Source: Oscillospiraceae bacterium (GTDB lineage Bacteria > Bacillota_A > Clostridia > Saccharofermentanales > Saccharofermentanaceae). From it: a stretch of DNA of 13,838 nt. The notes below the pieces were generated by a model. It worked only from the letters and a program-made list of their open reading frames with translations. It was not told the origin of the DNA and made no database searches. Both the position numbers and the translations under genes were made by a program. Shown here one piece after another: positions 1 through 6,945 of the stretch. The DNA lies in the NCBI GenBank assembly GCA_902803365.1, contig CADCPU010000114.1:1-13838 (forward strand), given 5' to 3'. Positions within the stretch are counted from its first letter, which is position 1. Each line of letters begins with the position of its first letter.

Positions 1-210
1 GCCGTCACGCTCTGCCGTGTACTTGTTCTGGAAGATCGACTCGCCTGATACGAGACGACCGAATGCCTTACCGATGGAACCGCCTACTGTCTCCATCTTG
101 AGAGAGTCTGACATCCAGCTCATGGAGCCGCGTTCCGTGATGAGTGCTTCGCCGCTGCTGAGAGTGCAGATTGCAACCGGAAATGGTTGACCTTTGATTT
201 CGTACTGCAT
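1..210 (-). CDS. AIM24/TIGR00266-family protein, N-terminal fragment
   Basis: The start codon is ATG at 210-208 on the minus strand, 7 bases after a strong AAGGAGG. The reading frame stays open for 70 codons to the left edge of the window, so the gene is cut by the window and not visibly broken. The visible protein begins MQYEIKGQPFPV and continues with ITERGSMSWMS, a Gly-rich stretch (VGGSIGKAFGRLVSGES) and FQNKYTAE. This pattern, including the GSMSWM and SGES..QN.Y elements, matches what I know of the AIM24 / TIGR00266 family of beta-sandwich proteins. These are common in bacteria as cytoplasmic proteins of uncertain function. The gene is divergent from the response regulator at 334 and shares a 123-bp spacer with it. 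Family assignment is good; no function is claimed. Confidence 0.8.
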   Translation of the reverse strand, partial: MQYEIKGQPFPVAICTLSSGEALITERGSMSWMSDSLKMETVGGSIGKAFGRLVSGESIFQNKYTAERDG

Positions 211-272
211 ACATTTTCCTCCTTGAGTATGAGATATAATTATTCTATCAATAAATTTCGCAAAAAGTTTGG

Positions 273-293
273 AAAGTACATACAAAGTACATA
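273..293. promoter_or_regulatory. Direct repeat, possible OmpR-type regulator binding site
   Basis: AAAGTACATA occurs exactly at 273-282 and again at 284-293, giving an 11-bp period (about one helical turn). It lies in the AT-rich spacer between the divergent AIM24-family gene and the response regulator gene. OmpR-family regulators usually bind as head-to-tail dimers to direct repeats with 10-11 bp spacing, so this is a natural candidate autoregulatory site. TATAAT lies at 235-240 and TAATAT at 303-308, but neither has a good -35 hexamer, so promoter positions in this spacer are not assigned. The repeat is seen directly; its role is inferred. Confidence 0.45.
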
Positions 294-333
294 TCGCTTG
301 AATAATATCTATCTCAAGGAGGTCGGAAACAGC

Positions 334-1005
334 ATGGCAAAGTTGCTTTTTGTAGAAGATTCGGCGGAGATAAGAGAGATCGTTACTGACTATTTTACCG
401 AGAAGGGGAAGGATATCATGGAGATCGATATCGCCTGTGACGGGAATAAGGGGATTGAATTAGCCGGATCGAATACATACGACCTTGCCCTGATAGACAT
501 CATGCTTCCGGGTGCTTCGGGATTTGCCGTTTGCAAAGCCCTGCGCGCGAAAAGCGATTGTCCGATAATCTTCTTGACGGCACTCGGAACGGAAGACAAT
601 ATCCTGAAGGGTTACGAAGCAGGATGCGACGAATACGTGACCAAGCCTTTCTCGCTCAAGGTGCTCTACGCCAAATGTCTGGCTCATCTTAAGAGGAGCG
701 GCGGTCCTGACGATCTTCGTGTCCTGTCAGCAGGGGAGATCAAGATGTACCCTTCAAAGATGCAGGTCTTCGTGAATGGTGAAGAGATATTTCCGGCGCC
801 CAAGGAATACTTTTTGCTCAAGGTCCTTATCGAAAACAAAGGGTATGTCCTAAGCAGACAAAAACTCCTCGATATGGTATGGGGCGTCGGCCATGACGGA
901 AACGACAGGGCGGTCGATACGCATATCAAAAAGCTCAGGAAGATGCTGGGCAGCGAAGGCTCGAGGATCAAGACAGTGATTGGAGGAGGATACAAGATCA
1001 CATAA
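334..1005 (+). CDS. OmpR/PhoB-family response regulator
   Basis: A 223-residue DNA-binding response regulator. The receiver domain (about residues 3-118) has the acidic pair E8-D9, the phosphoacceptor D55 in LIDIMLP, the switch residues T82 and Y101, and K104 in VTKPF. A winged-helix output domain follows (about 128-223), ending in the typical VDTHIKKLRKML and GGGYKI elements. I chose ATG 334 because AAGGAGG lies at 316-322, 11 bases upstream. The frame stays open further upstream to 187, but that would add about 49 residues before the normal MAKLLFVED beginning. The stop codon is one base from the start of the kinase gene, so the two form a cognate pair and are probably translationally coupled. 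The direct repeat at 273-293 may be its own site. Target genes are unknown; the lipoprotein gene downstream is the obvious candidate. Confidence 0.92.
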   Translation: MAKLLFVEDSAEIREIVTDYFTEKGKDIMEIDIACDGNKGIELAGSNTYDLALIDIMLPGASGFAVCKALRAKSDCPIIFLTALGTEDNILKGYEAGCDEYVTKPFSLKVLYAKCLAHLKRSGGPDDLRVLSAGEIKMYPSKMQVFVNGEEIFPAPKEYFLLKVLIENKGYVLSRQKLLDMVWGVGHDGNDRAVDTHIKKLRKMLGSEGSRIKTVIGGGYKIT

Positions 1006-1006
1006 T

Positions 1007-2608
1007 ATGGGGAAGATAACGAGAAAACCTTCATATATCCTGTGTCTTATCAAGGCTTTGGTCGTATCCTGGCTCGTTACCGGAGTGCTTTTAGGCGGGC
1101 TGTATGTTTACTTCGACAACAAGTGCAAGAACGTATACAGAACGATGTGGCAGGAGATGGAAGATGACATCTGTGAGAAGACCGGAGCGCTTTACAATGC
1201 AGCGAATGACAAGGAATACAACGAAGCTCTTGTAAGGCTTGATCACAGTATTTCCAAGGCTGCGGCAGAAGGGATCTATACCGAGGTTCAATTTGCTTCG
1301 GACACTGTGACCTGGTCAGAAGATATGGCATATCTGATATATACGGACAAGGACAGTGGACAGGAAAAGATATTCAAAGCATCTTTACTGAATGACGGTG
1401 TTTTGATCGATGGTTTGAAGGCTGTAGTCGGCCAACAAAAGACAGTTAAGACGTTTAAGCATGAAGCTGAGATCCGATATGTGGATTGCGCACCTTTTAT
1501 CGGGGCGCTCTATACGATGATCTATAAAGATCAAGGGCTTTTACAGGAAGATATTGAAGTTACAAACGGATCGGACAGACTCGGCTTTATCGGCGGCTGC
1601 ATAAACGAAGAGGATATGACATTTTGGCTCAATGAAGCAGATAATCTCATTGACGGCCGTAAGACAGATACGCTCTACTACATCACTACGCAATCTGTTG
1701 AAGGGTATGCTCCTCTGGCGACTCATGACGTAGATTCCCCAAGGATCGAGACATATGTGCTTCCTCAGGGTCTGACCTATGCTGATCCGTCAGAAAAGAA
1801 CATAACTTGCGAAGGTGGCAACTCTGAGGATTGGAAGGTGACATTCCGCGTTCCGGGGCTGATGTCTCTGGCGGATGTCTTCCCTGTGATGATATCCGAG
1901 ACTTTGATCATCGCATTTGTTTTCTGCACCTTCATTGCGGTCATCGTTTCTGTCGTAAGATATGCAAATGCGAAGAATGTCTATGACCTTTTCGAGTACA
2001 GGAGAAAGACCACGGATGCGATGGCGCATGATCTCAAGACACCGTTGGCTGCGATATCGGGCTATGCTGAAAATCTGCAAGAGAATACGAATCCTGACAA
2101 GGCCGCGTATTACATCTCGAAGATCAGGGAGCATGCAGACAGCATGAACAATATGATCGTTGAGATCTTAAACCTTTCAAGAAGTGAGGACGGAAGACTC
2201 AATATCGATAAAGAAAAGGTCGATGTCTTGAAACTCGTGGAGGAGACTTGCGCTCAGAACAATATTCGGGCGGATATCAAGGGTAAAGCGACTGTCATCA
2301 TTACAGACAGGAGACTTTTTAAGCAGTCAGTGGATAATCTGCTGTCGAATGCGGTAAAATTCGCGAGAGAGGGCAGTACCGTTCAGATCGATGTTGATGA
2401 CAGAGGACTTGCTATAAGAAACGAGTTTGAAGGCGAGATCGAGGATGCGGATAAGCTTAAGGAAGCTTTCGTGAAGGGAAGCGATGCGAGAAATGCAGGG
2501 GGTAACGGTCTGGGCCTGGCGATAGTCAACAACAATCTGCGCGCATTGGGACATAAACTGATACTTACGGCTAAGGAAGGCCGATTTGAAGCTTTGATAA
2601 AGTTTTGA
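1007..2608 (+). CDS. Membrane sensor histidine kinase
   Basis: A 533-residue kinase expected to phosphorylate the adjacent regulator. It has TM1 at about residues 10-36, an extracellular sensor region of about 260 residues, and TM2 at about 297-320. It then passes almost directly into the dimerisation/phosphoacceptor helix, with no recognisable HAMP domain. The H-box is AHDLKTPLA with H341. The N-box is VDNLLSNAVKFA with N448. The G2 box is GGNGLGLAI at 498-506. The G1 position, normally DxGxG, reads roughly IRNEFEG, so the adenine-contacting Asp appears to be replaced. ATG 1007 is preferred: GGAGGAGG at 982-989 is rather far upstream, but the start sits one base after the regulator's stop and the mature topology begins properly. 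A TTG at 980 in the same frame is the alternative. The sensor domain is not one I recognise. Confidence 0.9.
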   Translation: MGKITRKPSYILCLIKALVVSWLVTGVLLGGLYVYFDNKCKNVYRTMWQEMEDDICEKTGALYNAANDKEYNEALVRLDHSISKAAAEGIYTEVQFASDTVTWSEDMAYLIYTDKDSGQEKIFKASLLNDGVLIDGLKAVVGQQKTVKTFKHEAEIRYVDCAPFIGALYTMIYKDQGLLQEDIEVTNGSDRLGFIGGCINEEDMTFWLNEADNLIDGRKTDTLYYITTQSVEGYAPLATHDVDSPRIETYVLPQGLTYADPSEKNITCEGGNSEDWKVTFRVPGLMSLADVFPVMISETLIIAFVFCTFIAVIVSVVRYANAKNVYDLFEYRRKTTDAMAHDLKTPLAAISGYAENLQENTNPDKAAYYISKIREHADSMNNMIVEILNLSRSEDGRLNIDKEKVDVLKLVEETCAQNNIRADIKGKATVIITDRRLFKQSVDNLLSNAVKFAREGSTVQIDVDDRGLAIRNEFEGEIEDADKLKEAFVKGSDARNAGGNGLGLAIVNNNLRALGHKLILTAKEGRFEALIKF

Positions 2609-2627
2609 GAAACACGGGAGGAAGAAT

Positions 2628-4832
2628 ATGAGAAAGAAAAACAGCGGGATGGCAGCAGCGCTGCTGGTCCTTACGGCGGTGCTACCGTTTACCGGATGCA
2701 CGAAGAAGGTCCAAAGAGAGCACGAGATCATTAAGGAGACTGATCCGTGGTACTCGAGCAAGAAACTGTCAGTTGTAGACAGCTGCGGTGCATCTGATTA
2801 TGAGAGTTTCCATTTTGAAGACAGAGCGGTGTCCGTTATTGGAGACTTGATAGTTGTTGAGTATTGGGGCGGAGAGGGTATTTTTTTGGATGATTTCCAG
2901 ACTTGTCTTCTGGATTCTGACGGAAACCTTCTTAAGAAGTTTAAGATCGAGGATGAGATCCCGATGAGCAGGAAACTCTTTATTGCCCGTGAAGGAAACG
3001 GTACCGTGCTCTATTACACGTCAAAGAATCAGATCTGGAAGGCTGATTTTAACGATGATACGCTGGAACTCGAAAACAATCGCGCCATCAATATCGGCGA
3101 GGAAGGTGTTCAGTTCGTGAGCGGTGCGATGTGCAATAACCATGCTTTCATCATAGGATCCAAAGCCGGGAAGAATTATCTCTTTGTTATCAACGGCGAC
3201 GAACTGATCTTCAAGGATGAGATAAATATCGTGTATGAGACGACGCCTCAGGTCTCCTTGAAAGACGGCGTTTATCAGATCAGGATGGACAGCCTTATGT
3301 TTTCCTTCGACCCCGATAAGCTCGAGCTTAAGACCGGAGGAAGTGCTGACATGAGTGACTTCAGCCGCATCGGTATCGACGAAGTGATCGGATATGACGG
3401 AAGACTCTACTCGATGGAAACTGACGGAATCTATGCAGACGGTGAGCTTTACCTCAAGTATTGCGACGCTGATTGCAACATCCATCAGTTCATGACGGCA
3501 GATCTTGTGGATGTGTCAGAAGATTCGATAGCTCTGACTATACCTTCATCGTCCTTTTTCGAATATGTTCCCGAGATCATATTGCTCAACAGGGAAGAGA
3601 AGAATCCCAATGCGGGAAAGACCGTGATCAATGCAGCATCCTACGGGGAAACCCTCGATGACATGACCGGTGAAGCCATAACGCAGTTTAACACCGAAAA
3701 CAAGGACTACTTCATACGATACGAGAACCTTATGCCTGACACGGACGGTGAGGAGGAATTCGATGAAAAATACGAGAAGGAATTCAGGGAGAAGATCATA
3801 TCGTCAGAGGCAGCCGACATATACTTCGGCATCGACTCGTTGTGGTGGTTTCAAAGAGAAGATTACTTTGTTGATCTGAATAAGGAATTAAACCTTGATC
3901 CGGATCTGTACTATACGAAGATAACCGACAGTGTAGCAAGAGACGGAAAACTCTTTTATATGCCTCTGTCATTTGTTGCAAACGGCTTTTGGACGGAAAA
4001 GGCAAATGTCAGGGACGGTGCCGTGGGATTTACTTATGATGAATACAAGGACTTCGTAAAGACAGTCGGAAACGGAGCTGATCAGATGTCGGAATTTTTC
4101 TCCAGAGACGAGTATTTCTTCATGTGCTTTTCGATGATGAACGATACGTGGTTTAAGGACGGGAAGGTCAATATTGCAAATGAGCAGTTTGAATCCATGT
4201 GCGATTTCTTTGTCAATAACGTTCCAGAAGATCCCAAATATTCGGAAGAGGATGTAATGTATAACGCGTTTGAGATAGAGGAGGATACATCATACGGAGC
4301 ATACAGCTTTGAGATGACGACCCCCGACTTCTTCGGATATACGATCGGAAAGTACAGGGAACCGGTCTTTGTCGGTCTTCCGACTTCAGACGGCAGGGGA
4401 CCGAGTGCTTATATAACCAATTCGGTATCGATAAGCGCAGTGTCGGATCTTAGAGAGCCATGCATTGAATTTGTGAAACTCCTGATGTCTGATGACATTC
4501 AAATGATGAATACATCTAATCCCATCAATAGGAAGGCTTTGAAGGATCTTATCGACTGGCATGCGGAATATAGTGCGGATGAGTTCGAGAGATTCGGATT
4601 CACGCCGGAAGAGCAGGCTGAAAATTACAGATATTATCATCCGACTCCCGAGATGAAACAGGCTTACCTTGACGCGATGGATAAAGTCCAGGTGGTCTCT
4701 GCCACGGATCCTTCGATCAGGGCAGTGGTCCTCGAAGAACTTAAATCCTGCTATTCGGGGCAAAAAGACCTCAAAGAGGTCGAAGCTACGCTTGAGGATC
4801 GACTGACGACTTTGTACAGCGAGAAAGGCTGA
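2628..4832 (+). CDS. Lipoprotein with C-terminal solute-binding-protein-like domain
   Basis: A 734-residue predicted lipoprotein. It has a basic N-terminus, a hydrophobic segment (about residues 8-22) and a lipobox ending TGC with C24 as the lipidated residue. Residues of about 45-330 are rich in short beta-strand patterns with repeated LxxxDGxL-type turns and look propeller-like. From about 333 to the end the sequence resembles family 1 extracellular solute-binding proteins: GEAITQFNTENKDYFIRYE, then ADIYFGID, a Trp/aromatic-rich stretch, DLNKELNLDPDLY, KLFYMPLSF and YDEYKDFVKTV. GGGAGG at 2616-2621 lies 6 bases before the ATG. The gene follows the kinase by 19 bases and is probably co-transcribed. 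No ABC permease or ATPase is nearby, so a ligand-sensing partner of the kinase is as likely as transport. The split N-terminal/C-terminal architecture is seen; the ligand and role are unknown. Confidence 0.75.
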   Translation: MRKKNSGMAAALLVLTAVLPFTGCTKKVQREHEIIKETDPWYSSKKLSVVDSCGASDYESFHFEDRAVSVIGDLIVVEYWGGEGIFLDDFQTCLLDSDGNLLKKFKIEDEIPMSRKLFIAREGNGTVLYYTSKNQIWKADFNDDTLELENNRAINIGEEGVQFVSGAMCNNHAFIIGSKAGKNYLFVINGDELIFKDEINIVYETTPQVSLKDGVYQIRMDSLMFSFDPDKLELKTGGSADMSDFSRIGIDEVIGYDGRLYSMETDGIYADGELYLKYCDADCNIHQFMTADLVDVSEDSIALTIPSSSFFEYVPEIILLNREEKNPNAGKTVINAASYGETLDDMTGEAITQFNTENKDYFIRYENLMPDTDGEEEFDEKYEKEFREKIISSEAADIYFGIDSLWWFQREDYFVDLNKELNLDPDLYYTKITDSVARDGKLFYMPLSFVANGFWTEKANVRDGAVGFTYDEYKDFVKTVGNGADQMSEFFSRDEYFFMCFSMMNDTWFKDGKVNIANEQFESMCDFFVNNVPEDPKYSEEDVMYNAFEIEEDTSYGAYSFEMTTPDFFGYTIGKYREPVFVGLPTSDGRGPSAYITNSVSISAVSDLREPCIEFVKLLMSDDIQMMNTSNPINRKALKDLIDWHAEYSADEFERFGFTPEEQAENYRYYHPTPEMKQAYLDAMDKVQVVSATDPSIRAVVLEELKSCYSGQKDLKEVEATLEDRLTTLYSEKG

Positions 4833-4852
4833 TGTCAAAAAAGTTGTTGACA
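4833..4852. promoter_or_regulatory. Inverted repeat overlapping the aro promoter -35
   Basis: TGTCAA at 4833-4838 and TTGACA at 4847-4852 form a perfect 6-bp inverted repeat separated by 8 bases. It starts directly after the lipoprotein stop codon. The right arm is the -35 hexamer of the promoter assigned to the aro operon, so a bound protein would block RNA polymerase. No T run follows, which argues against a terminator for the upstream gene. It could also be chance, since the right arm is constrained by being a consensus -35 box. Confidence 0.35.
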
Positions 4853-4875
4853 TAAGAAGGTAGACGTGATGTAAT
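4847..4875 (+). promoter_or_regulatory. Sigma-70/SigA-type promoter of the aro operon
   Basis: The -35 box is TTGACA at 4847-4852, an exact consensus. A 17-bp spacer follows, and the -10 box is TGTAAT at 4870-4875 (five of six consensus bases). Transcription would start near 4881-4883, about 23 bases before the leader-peptide start codon. This places the promoter where an attenuator-controlled leader transcript needs one. It is the best promoter-like sequence I could find in the window. Confidence 0.8.
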
Positions 4876-4904
4876 AACTCCGTAGATTTTTTGGAGACGT
4901 TAAT

Positions 4905-4970
4905 ATGACTAAGAACTTTTTTTATGGCGCATATTACTTTTACTTTTACTTTGCAGGCAGCAAGGTATGA
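4905..4970 (+). CDS. Phe/Tyr-rich leader peptide of the aro operon
   Basis: A 21-codon ORF, ATG 4905 to TGA 4968-4970, with GGAGA at 4893-4897 seven bases upstream. Residues 5-7 are FFY and residues 10-16 are YYFYFYF, giving five Phe and five Tyr in 21 residues. There is no Trp. The control codons span 4917-4952. Such a composition is expected only for a regulatory leader peptide whose translation measures charged tRNA-Phe and tRNA-Tyr, analogous to the Phe-rich pheA leader of enterobacteria. The last part of the ORF overlaps RNA segment 2 of the attenuator, with the stop codon at its 5' edge. The operon downstream makes exactly these two amino acids. The peptide itself is probably not functional; its translation is. 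Confidence 0.9.
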   Translation: MTKNFFYGAYYFYFYFAGSKV

Positions 4971-5044
4971 AGTGGTTTGTGCAAAAAAGTTCGAGTATTA
5001 AGATGATATTGAGAGCCGCACGGATCACTTCCGGGCGGCTTTTT
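4927..5044 (+). promoter_or_regulatory. Ribosome-mediated transcription attenuator (segments 1-4)
   Basis: Four segments form mutually exclusive helices. Segment 1 is 4927-4940 (GCGCATATTACTTT), inside the leader codons. Segment 2 is 4969-4982 (GAAGTGGTTTGTGC), starting within the leader stop codon. Segment 3 is 5014-5031, and segment 4 is 5030-5040. Helix 1:2 has 13 of 14 positions paired with one U-U mismatch. Helix 2:3 pairs 4969-4982 with 5018-5031 at all 14 positions, three of them G-U. Helix 3:4 is the terminator. A ribosome stalled at the Phe/Tyr codons covers segment 1 and leaves 2 free, giving antiterminator 2:3 and readthrough. A ribosome at the stop codon covers segment 2 and allows the terminator. 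Without translation, 1:2 forms and the terminator also forms. The pairings are read from the sequence by hand; the mechanism is inferred from the classical trp/phe model. Confidence 0.88.
5014..5044 (+). terminator. Intrinsic terminator of the aro attenuator
   Basis: AGCCGC (5014-5019) pairs with GCGGCT (5035-5040). After an A-G mismatch, CGGA (5021-5024) pairs with TCCG (5030-5033), closing a 5-base loop. The stem therefore has ten Watson-Crick pairs and is followed by a T run at 5040-5044. It lies 62 bases before aroF, downstream of the leader peptide. Its left arm is shared with the antiterminator helix, so the two cannot coexist. It may also stop readthrough from the lipoprotein gene when the leader is not derepressed. 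Confidence 0.88.
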
Positions 5045-5105
5045 GATTAGTCTTTGAGTCTTCGAAAAAAAGTAGCATAGTAGCAATAGAAAGAAGGTAT
5101 TATTT

Positions 5106-6104
5106 ATGATCGCTGTAATCAAACCCGGTGTAACCGAAGAACAGCTCAACAACTTGATCGAATGGTTCAAATCGCAGGGACTTCGCGTCCATATCTCGGA
5201 GGGTGAGTTCCGTACCGTTTTGGGCCTTATAGGAGATACAACAAAGATCGACACCGACCTTTTGAGCGGACTTGATATCATTGAGTCCGTAACGAGGATA
5301 TCGGAGCCGTTTAAGAATGCAAACAGGAAGTTCCATCCGGACGATTCCATCATCGATGTCAGCGGTGTAAAGATCGGCGGCGGGAACTTCGCTTTTATTG
5401 CGGGACCTTGCTCGGTAGAGAGCAGAGAACAGATCATCGGGATCGCCAAGGATGTTAAGGCATCAGGCGCAACTCTCCTTCGCGGAGGCGCATTTAAGCC
5501 GAGGACTTCTCCTTATGATTTCCAGGGCCTTAAGGCTGACGGTATCGACCTCCTTCTTGAAGCAAAGAAGGAAACGGGCATGCCGATCGTAACGGAGATC
5601 ATGAGTGCAGAGCACCTGCCTCTTTTCGAGAACGTTGACCTCATTCAGGTCGGCGCAAGAAACATGCAGAACTTCGAGCTTTTGAAGGCGCTCGGTAAGA
5701 TCGACAAGCCGATCCTCTTGAAGCGCGGTCTCGCAAATACGATGAAGGAATTCCTCATGAGTGCCGAATACATCATGGCAGGCGGAAACGAGAAGATCAT
5801 CCTCTGCGAGCGCGGTATCAGAACATACGAGACATACACGAGAAATACTCTCGACCTGTCAGCCGTTCCGATGCTCAAGGAGCTTTCTCACCTTCCTGTT
5901 ATCGTTGACCCATCACACGCTACGGGTATCGCCCGTATGGTAAAGCCTATGGCTATGGCTGCTGCAGCATGCGGCGCCGACGGTCTCATGATCGAAGTGC
6001 ATAACGATCCGAAGCACGCTCTGTGCGACGGCGCTCAATCTCTTACACCTGAGCAGTTCGACGATGTCGCAAAGCGCGTAATGAAGATTCGCGAGGTGAT
6101 CTGA
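5106..6104 (+). CDS. aroF: 3-deoxy-7-phosphoheptulonate (DAHP) synthase, type I-beta with ferredoxin-like domain
   Basis: Catalyses condensation of phosphoenolpyruvate and erythrose-4-phosphate to DAHP, the first step of the shikimate pathway. The protein is 332 residues, close to the roughly 338 of the Thermotoga enzyme. Residues 1 to about 70 form the N-terminal ferredoxin-like regulatory domain (MIAVIKPGVTEEQ...). The barrel carries GPCSVE at 100-105, KPRTSPYDFQG from K131, QVGARNMQNFELLK, ERGIRTYE, DPSHATG and EVHNDP, which include the metal- and PEP-binding residues. In the Thermotoga enzyme the N-terminal domain mediates inhibition by Tyr and Phe; the same is inferred here. AAGAAGG at 5091-5097 lies 8 bases before the ATG. 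It is the first gene after the attenuator, which fits control at pathway entry. The next gene starts one base after its stop. Confidence 0.96.
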   Translation: MIAVIKPGVTEEQLNNLIEWFKSQGLRVHISEGEFRTVLGLIGDTTKIDTDLLSGLDIIESVTRISEPFKNANRKFHPDDSIIDVSGVKIGGGNFAFIAGPCSVESREQIIGIAKDVKASGATLLRGGAFKPRTSPYDFQGLKADGIDLLLEAKKETGMPIVTEIMSAEHLPLFENVDLIQVGARNMQNFELLKALGKIDKPILLKRGLANTMKEFLMSAEYIMAGGNEKIILCERGIRTYETYTRNTLDLSAVPMLKELSHLPVIVDPSHATGIARMVKPMAMAAAACGADGLMIEVHNDPKHALCDGAQSLTPEQFDDVAKRVMKIREVI

Positions 6105-6105
6105 T

Positions 6106-6942
6106 ATGAAGGTCGGTATCGTAGGTTTGGGACTTATCGGAGCTTCTTTCGCGAAGGCGTACAAGGAAGGCGGTCACGAGGTGCTCGTCAAGGATATCGA
6201 TAAGTCTGCCGTCATAATGGGAAAGCTCGCGGGCTTTGTCGACGGAGAACTCGATGAGGAAGCATTGAAGACTGTTGATCTCGTCATCATCTGCCTCTAT
6301 CCTGAGGCTGCCGTTAACTATATCGTCGAAAACGGCGCTAACTTCAACAAGAACGGTCTCGTGATGGATGCATGCGGCAACAAGCGCATTATCTGCGACA
6401 CGGCATTCAAGGTTGCCAGGGAAAACGGCTTTACTTTTGTCGGCGCTCATCCGATGGCCGGTAACAAATATTCCGGACTTAAGCATTCCAGGGCGACGCT
6501 CTTTAACGGTGCGCCGATCGTACTGGTGCCTGAAGTCTTTGACGACATGAACCTGATCGACAGGGTCAAGGATGCTCTTGAACCTTGTCAGTTCGGTACG
6601 TTCTGTCTCGCACACGCAGATAAGCACGACGAGATGATCGCTTTTACTTCTCAGATGGCGCACCTCGTATCAAATGCTTATGTAAAGAGCCCTACGGCTA
6701 CTGAACATCACGGTTTCTCCGCAGGCAGCTACAAGGACATGACGCGTGTTGCATGGCTCAATCCCCAGATGTGGGCTGAGCTCTTCCTCGAGAACAAGGA
6801 TAATCTCATCAAGGAGATCGATTGTCTCACGGAAGAACTCAACAAGTATAAGGAAGCAATGGTAAAGGACGACTGCGAAGAACTTACGAAGCTTCTCGCA
6901 GACGGCAGAGACAGAAAGGAAGAGCTCGACGGCTCCAAATAA
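6106..6942 (+). CDS. tyrA: Prephenate dehydrogenase
   Basis: Oxidatively decarboxylates prephenate to 4-hydroxyphenylpyruvate, the Tyr branch. The N-terminal Rossmann motif is GLGLIG at 7-12, followed by a beta-strand ending in VKDID. HPMAG at 115-119 contains the catalytic/substrate His, and a second conserved His lies at H174 in KHDEMIAFTSQMAH. The protein is 278 residues, the length of the catalytic core alone. It has no ACT domain and no fused chorismate mutase, so no allosteric Tyr site of the common type is visible. The start codon follows the aroF stop by one base, with GAGGTG at 6093-6098 as ribosome binding site. Arogenate dehydrogenase activity cannot be excluded from sequence, but the PheA encoded in the same operon supplies prephenate. 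Confidence 0.93.
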   Translation: MKVGIVGLGLIGASFAKAYKEGGHEVLVKDIDKSAVIMGKLAGFVDGELDEEALKTVDLVIICLYPEAAVNYIVENGANFNKNGLVMDACGNKRIICDTAFKVARENGFTFVGAHPMAGNKYSGLKHSRATLFNGAPIVLVPEVFDDMNLIDRVKDALEPCQFGTFCLAHADKHDEMIAFTSQMAHLVSNAYVKSPTATEHHGFSAGSYKDMTRVAWLNPQMWAELFLENKDNLIKEIDCLTEELNKYKEAMVKDDCEELTKLLADGRDRKEELDGSK

Positions 6943-6945
6943 TAT

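Noticed and set aside
187..333. Upstream extension of the response regulator frame
   Set aside because: It would put 49 unrelated residues before a canonical receiver start, overlap the divergent gene and its spacer, and ignore AAGGAGG at 316-322.
980..1006. TTG start for the histidine kinase
   Set aside because: It lies before the GGAGGAGG motif and inside the regulator's coding end. ATG 1007 directly after the regulator stop is more natural, though the spacing to GGAGGAGG is long.
5071..5085. AGTAGCA repeated with 8-bp period between the attenuator and aroF
   Set aside because: Short, two copies only, without symmetry or a link to the attenuator pairing. Most likely chance.
4833..5105. 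Possible T-box riboswitch before aroF, the usual control of such operons in Firmicutes
   Set aside because: I see no T-box consensus (TGG-containing AGGGTGGNACCGCG-like element) and the leader is only about 200 bases long. The Phe/Tyr ORF and three-helix layout explain the terminator better.
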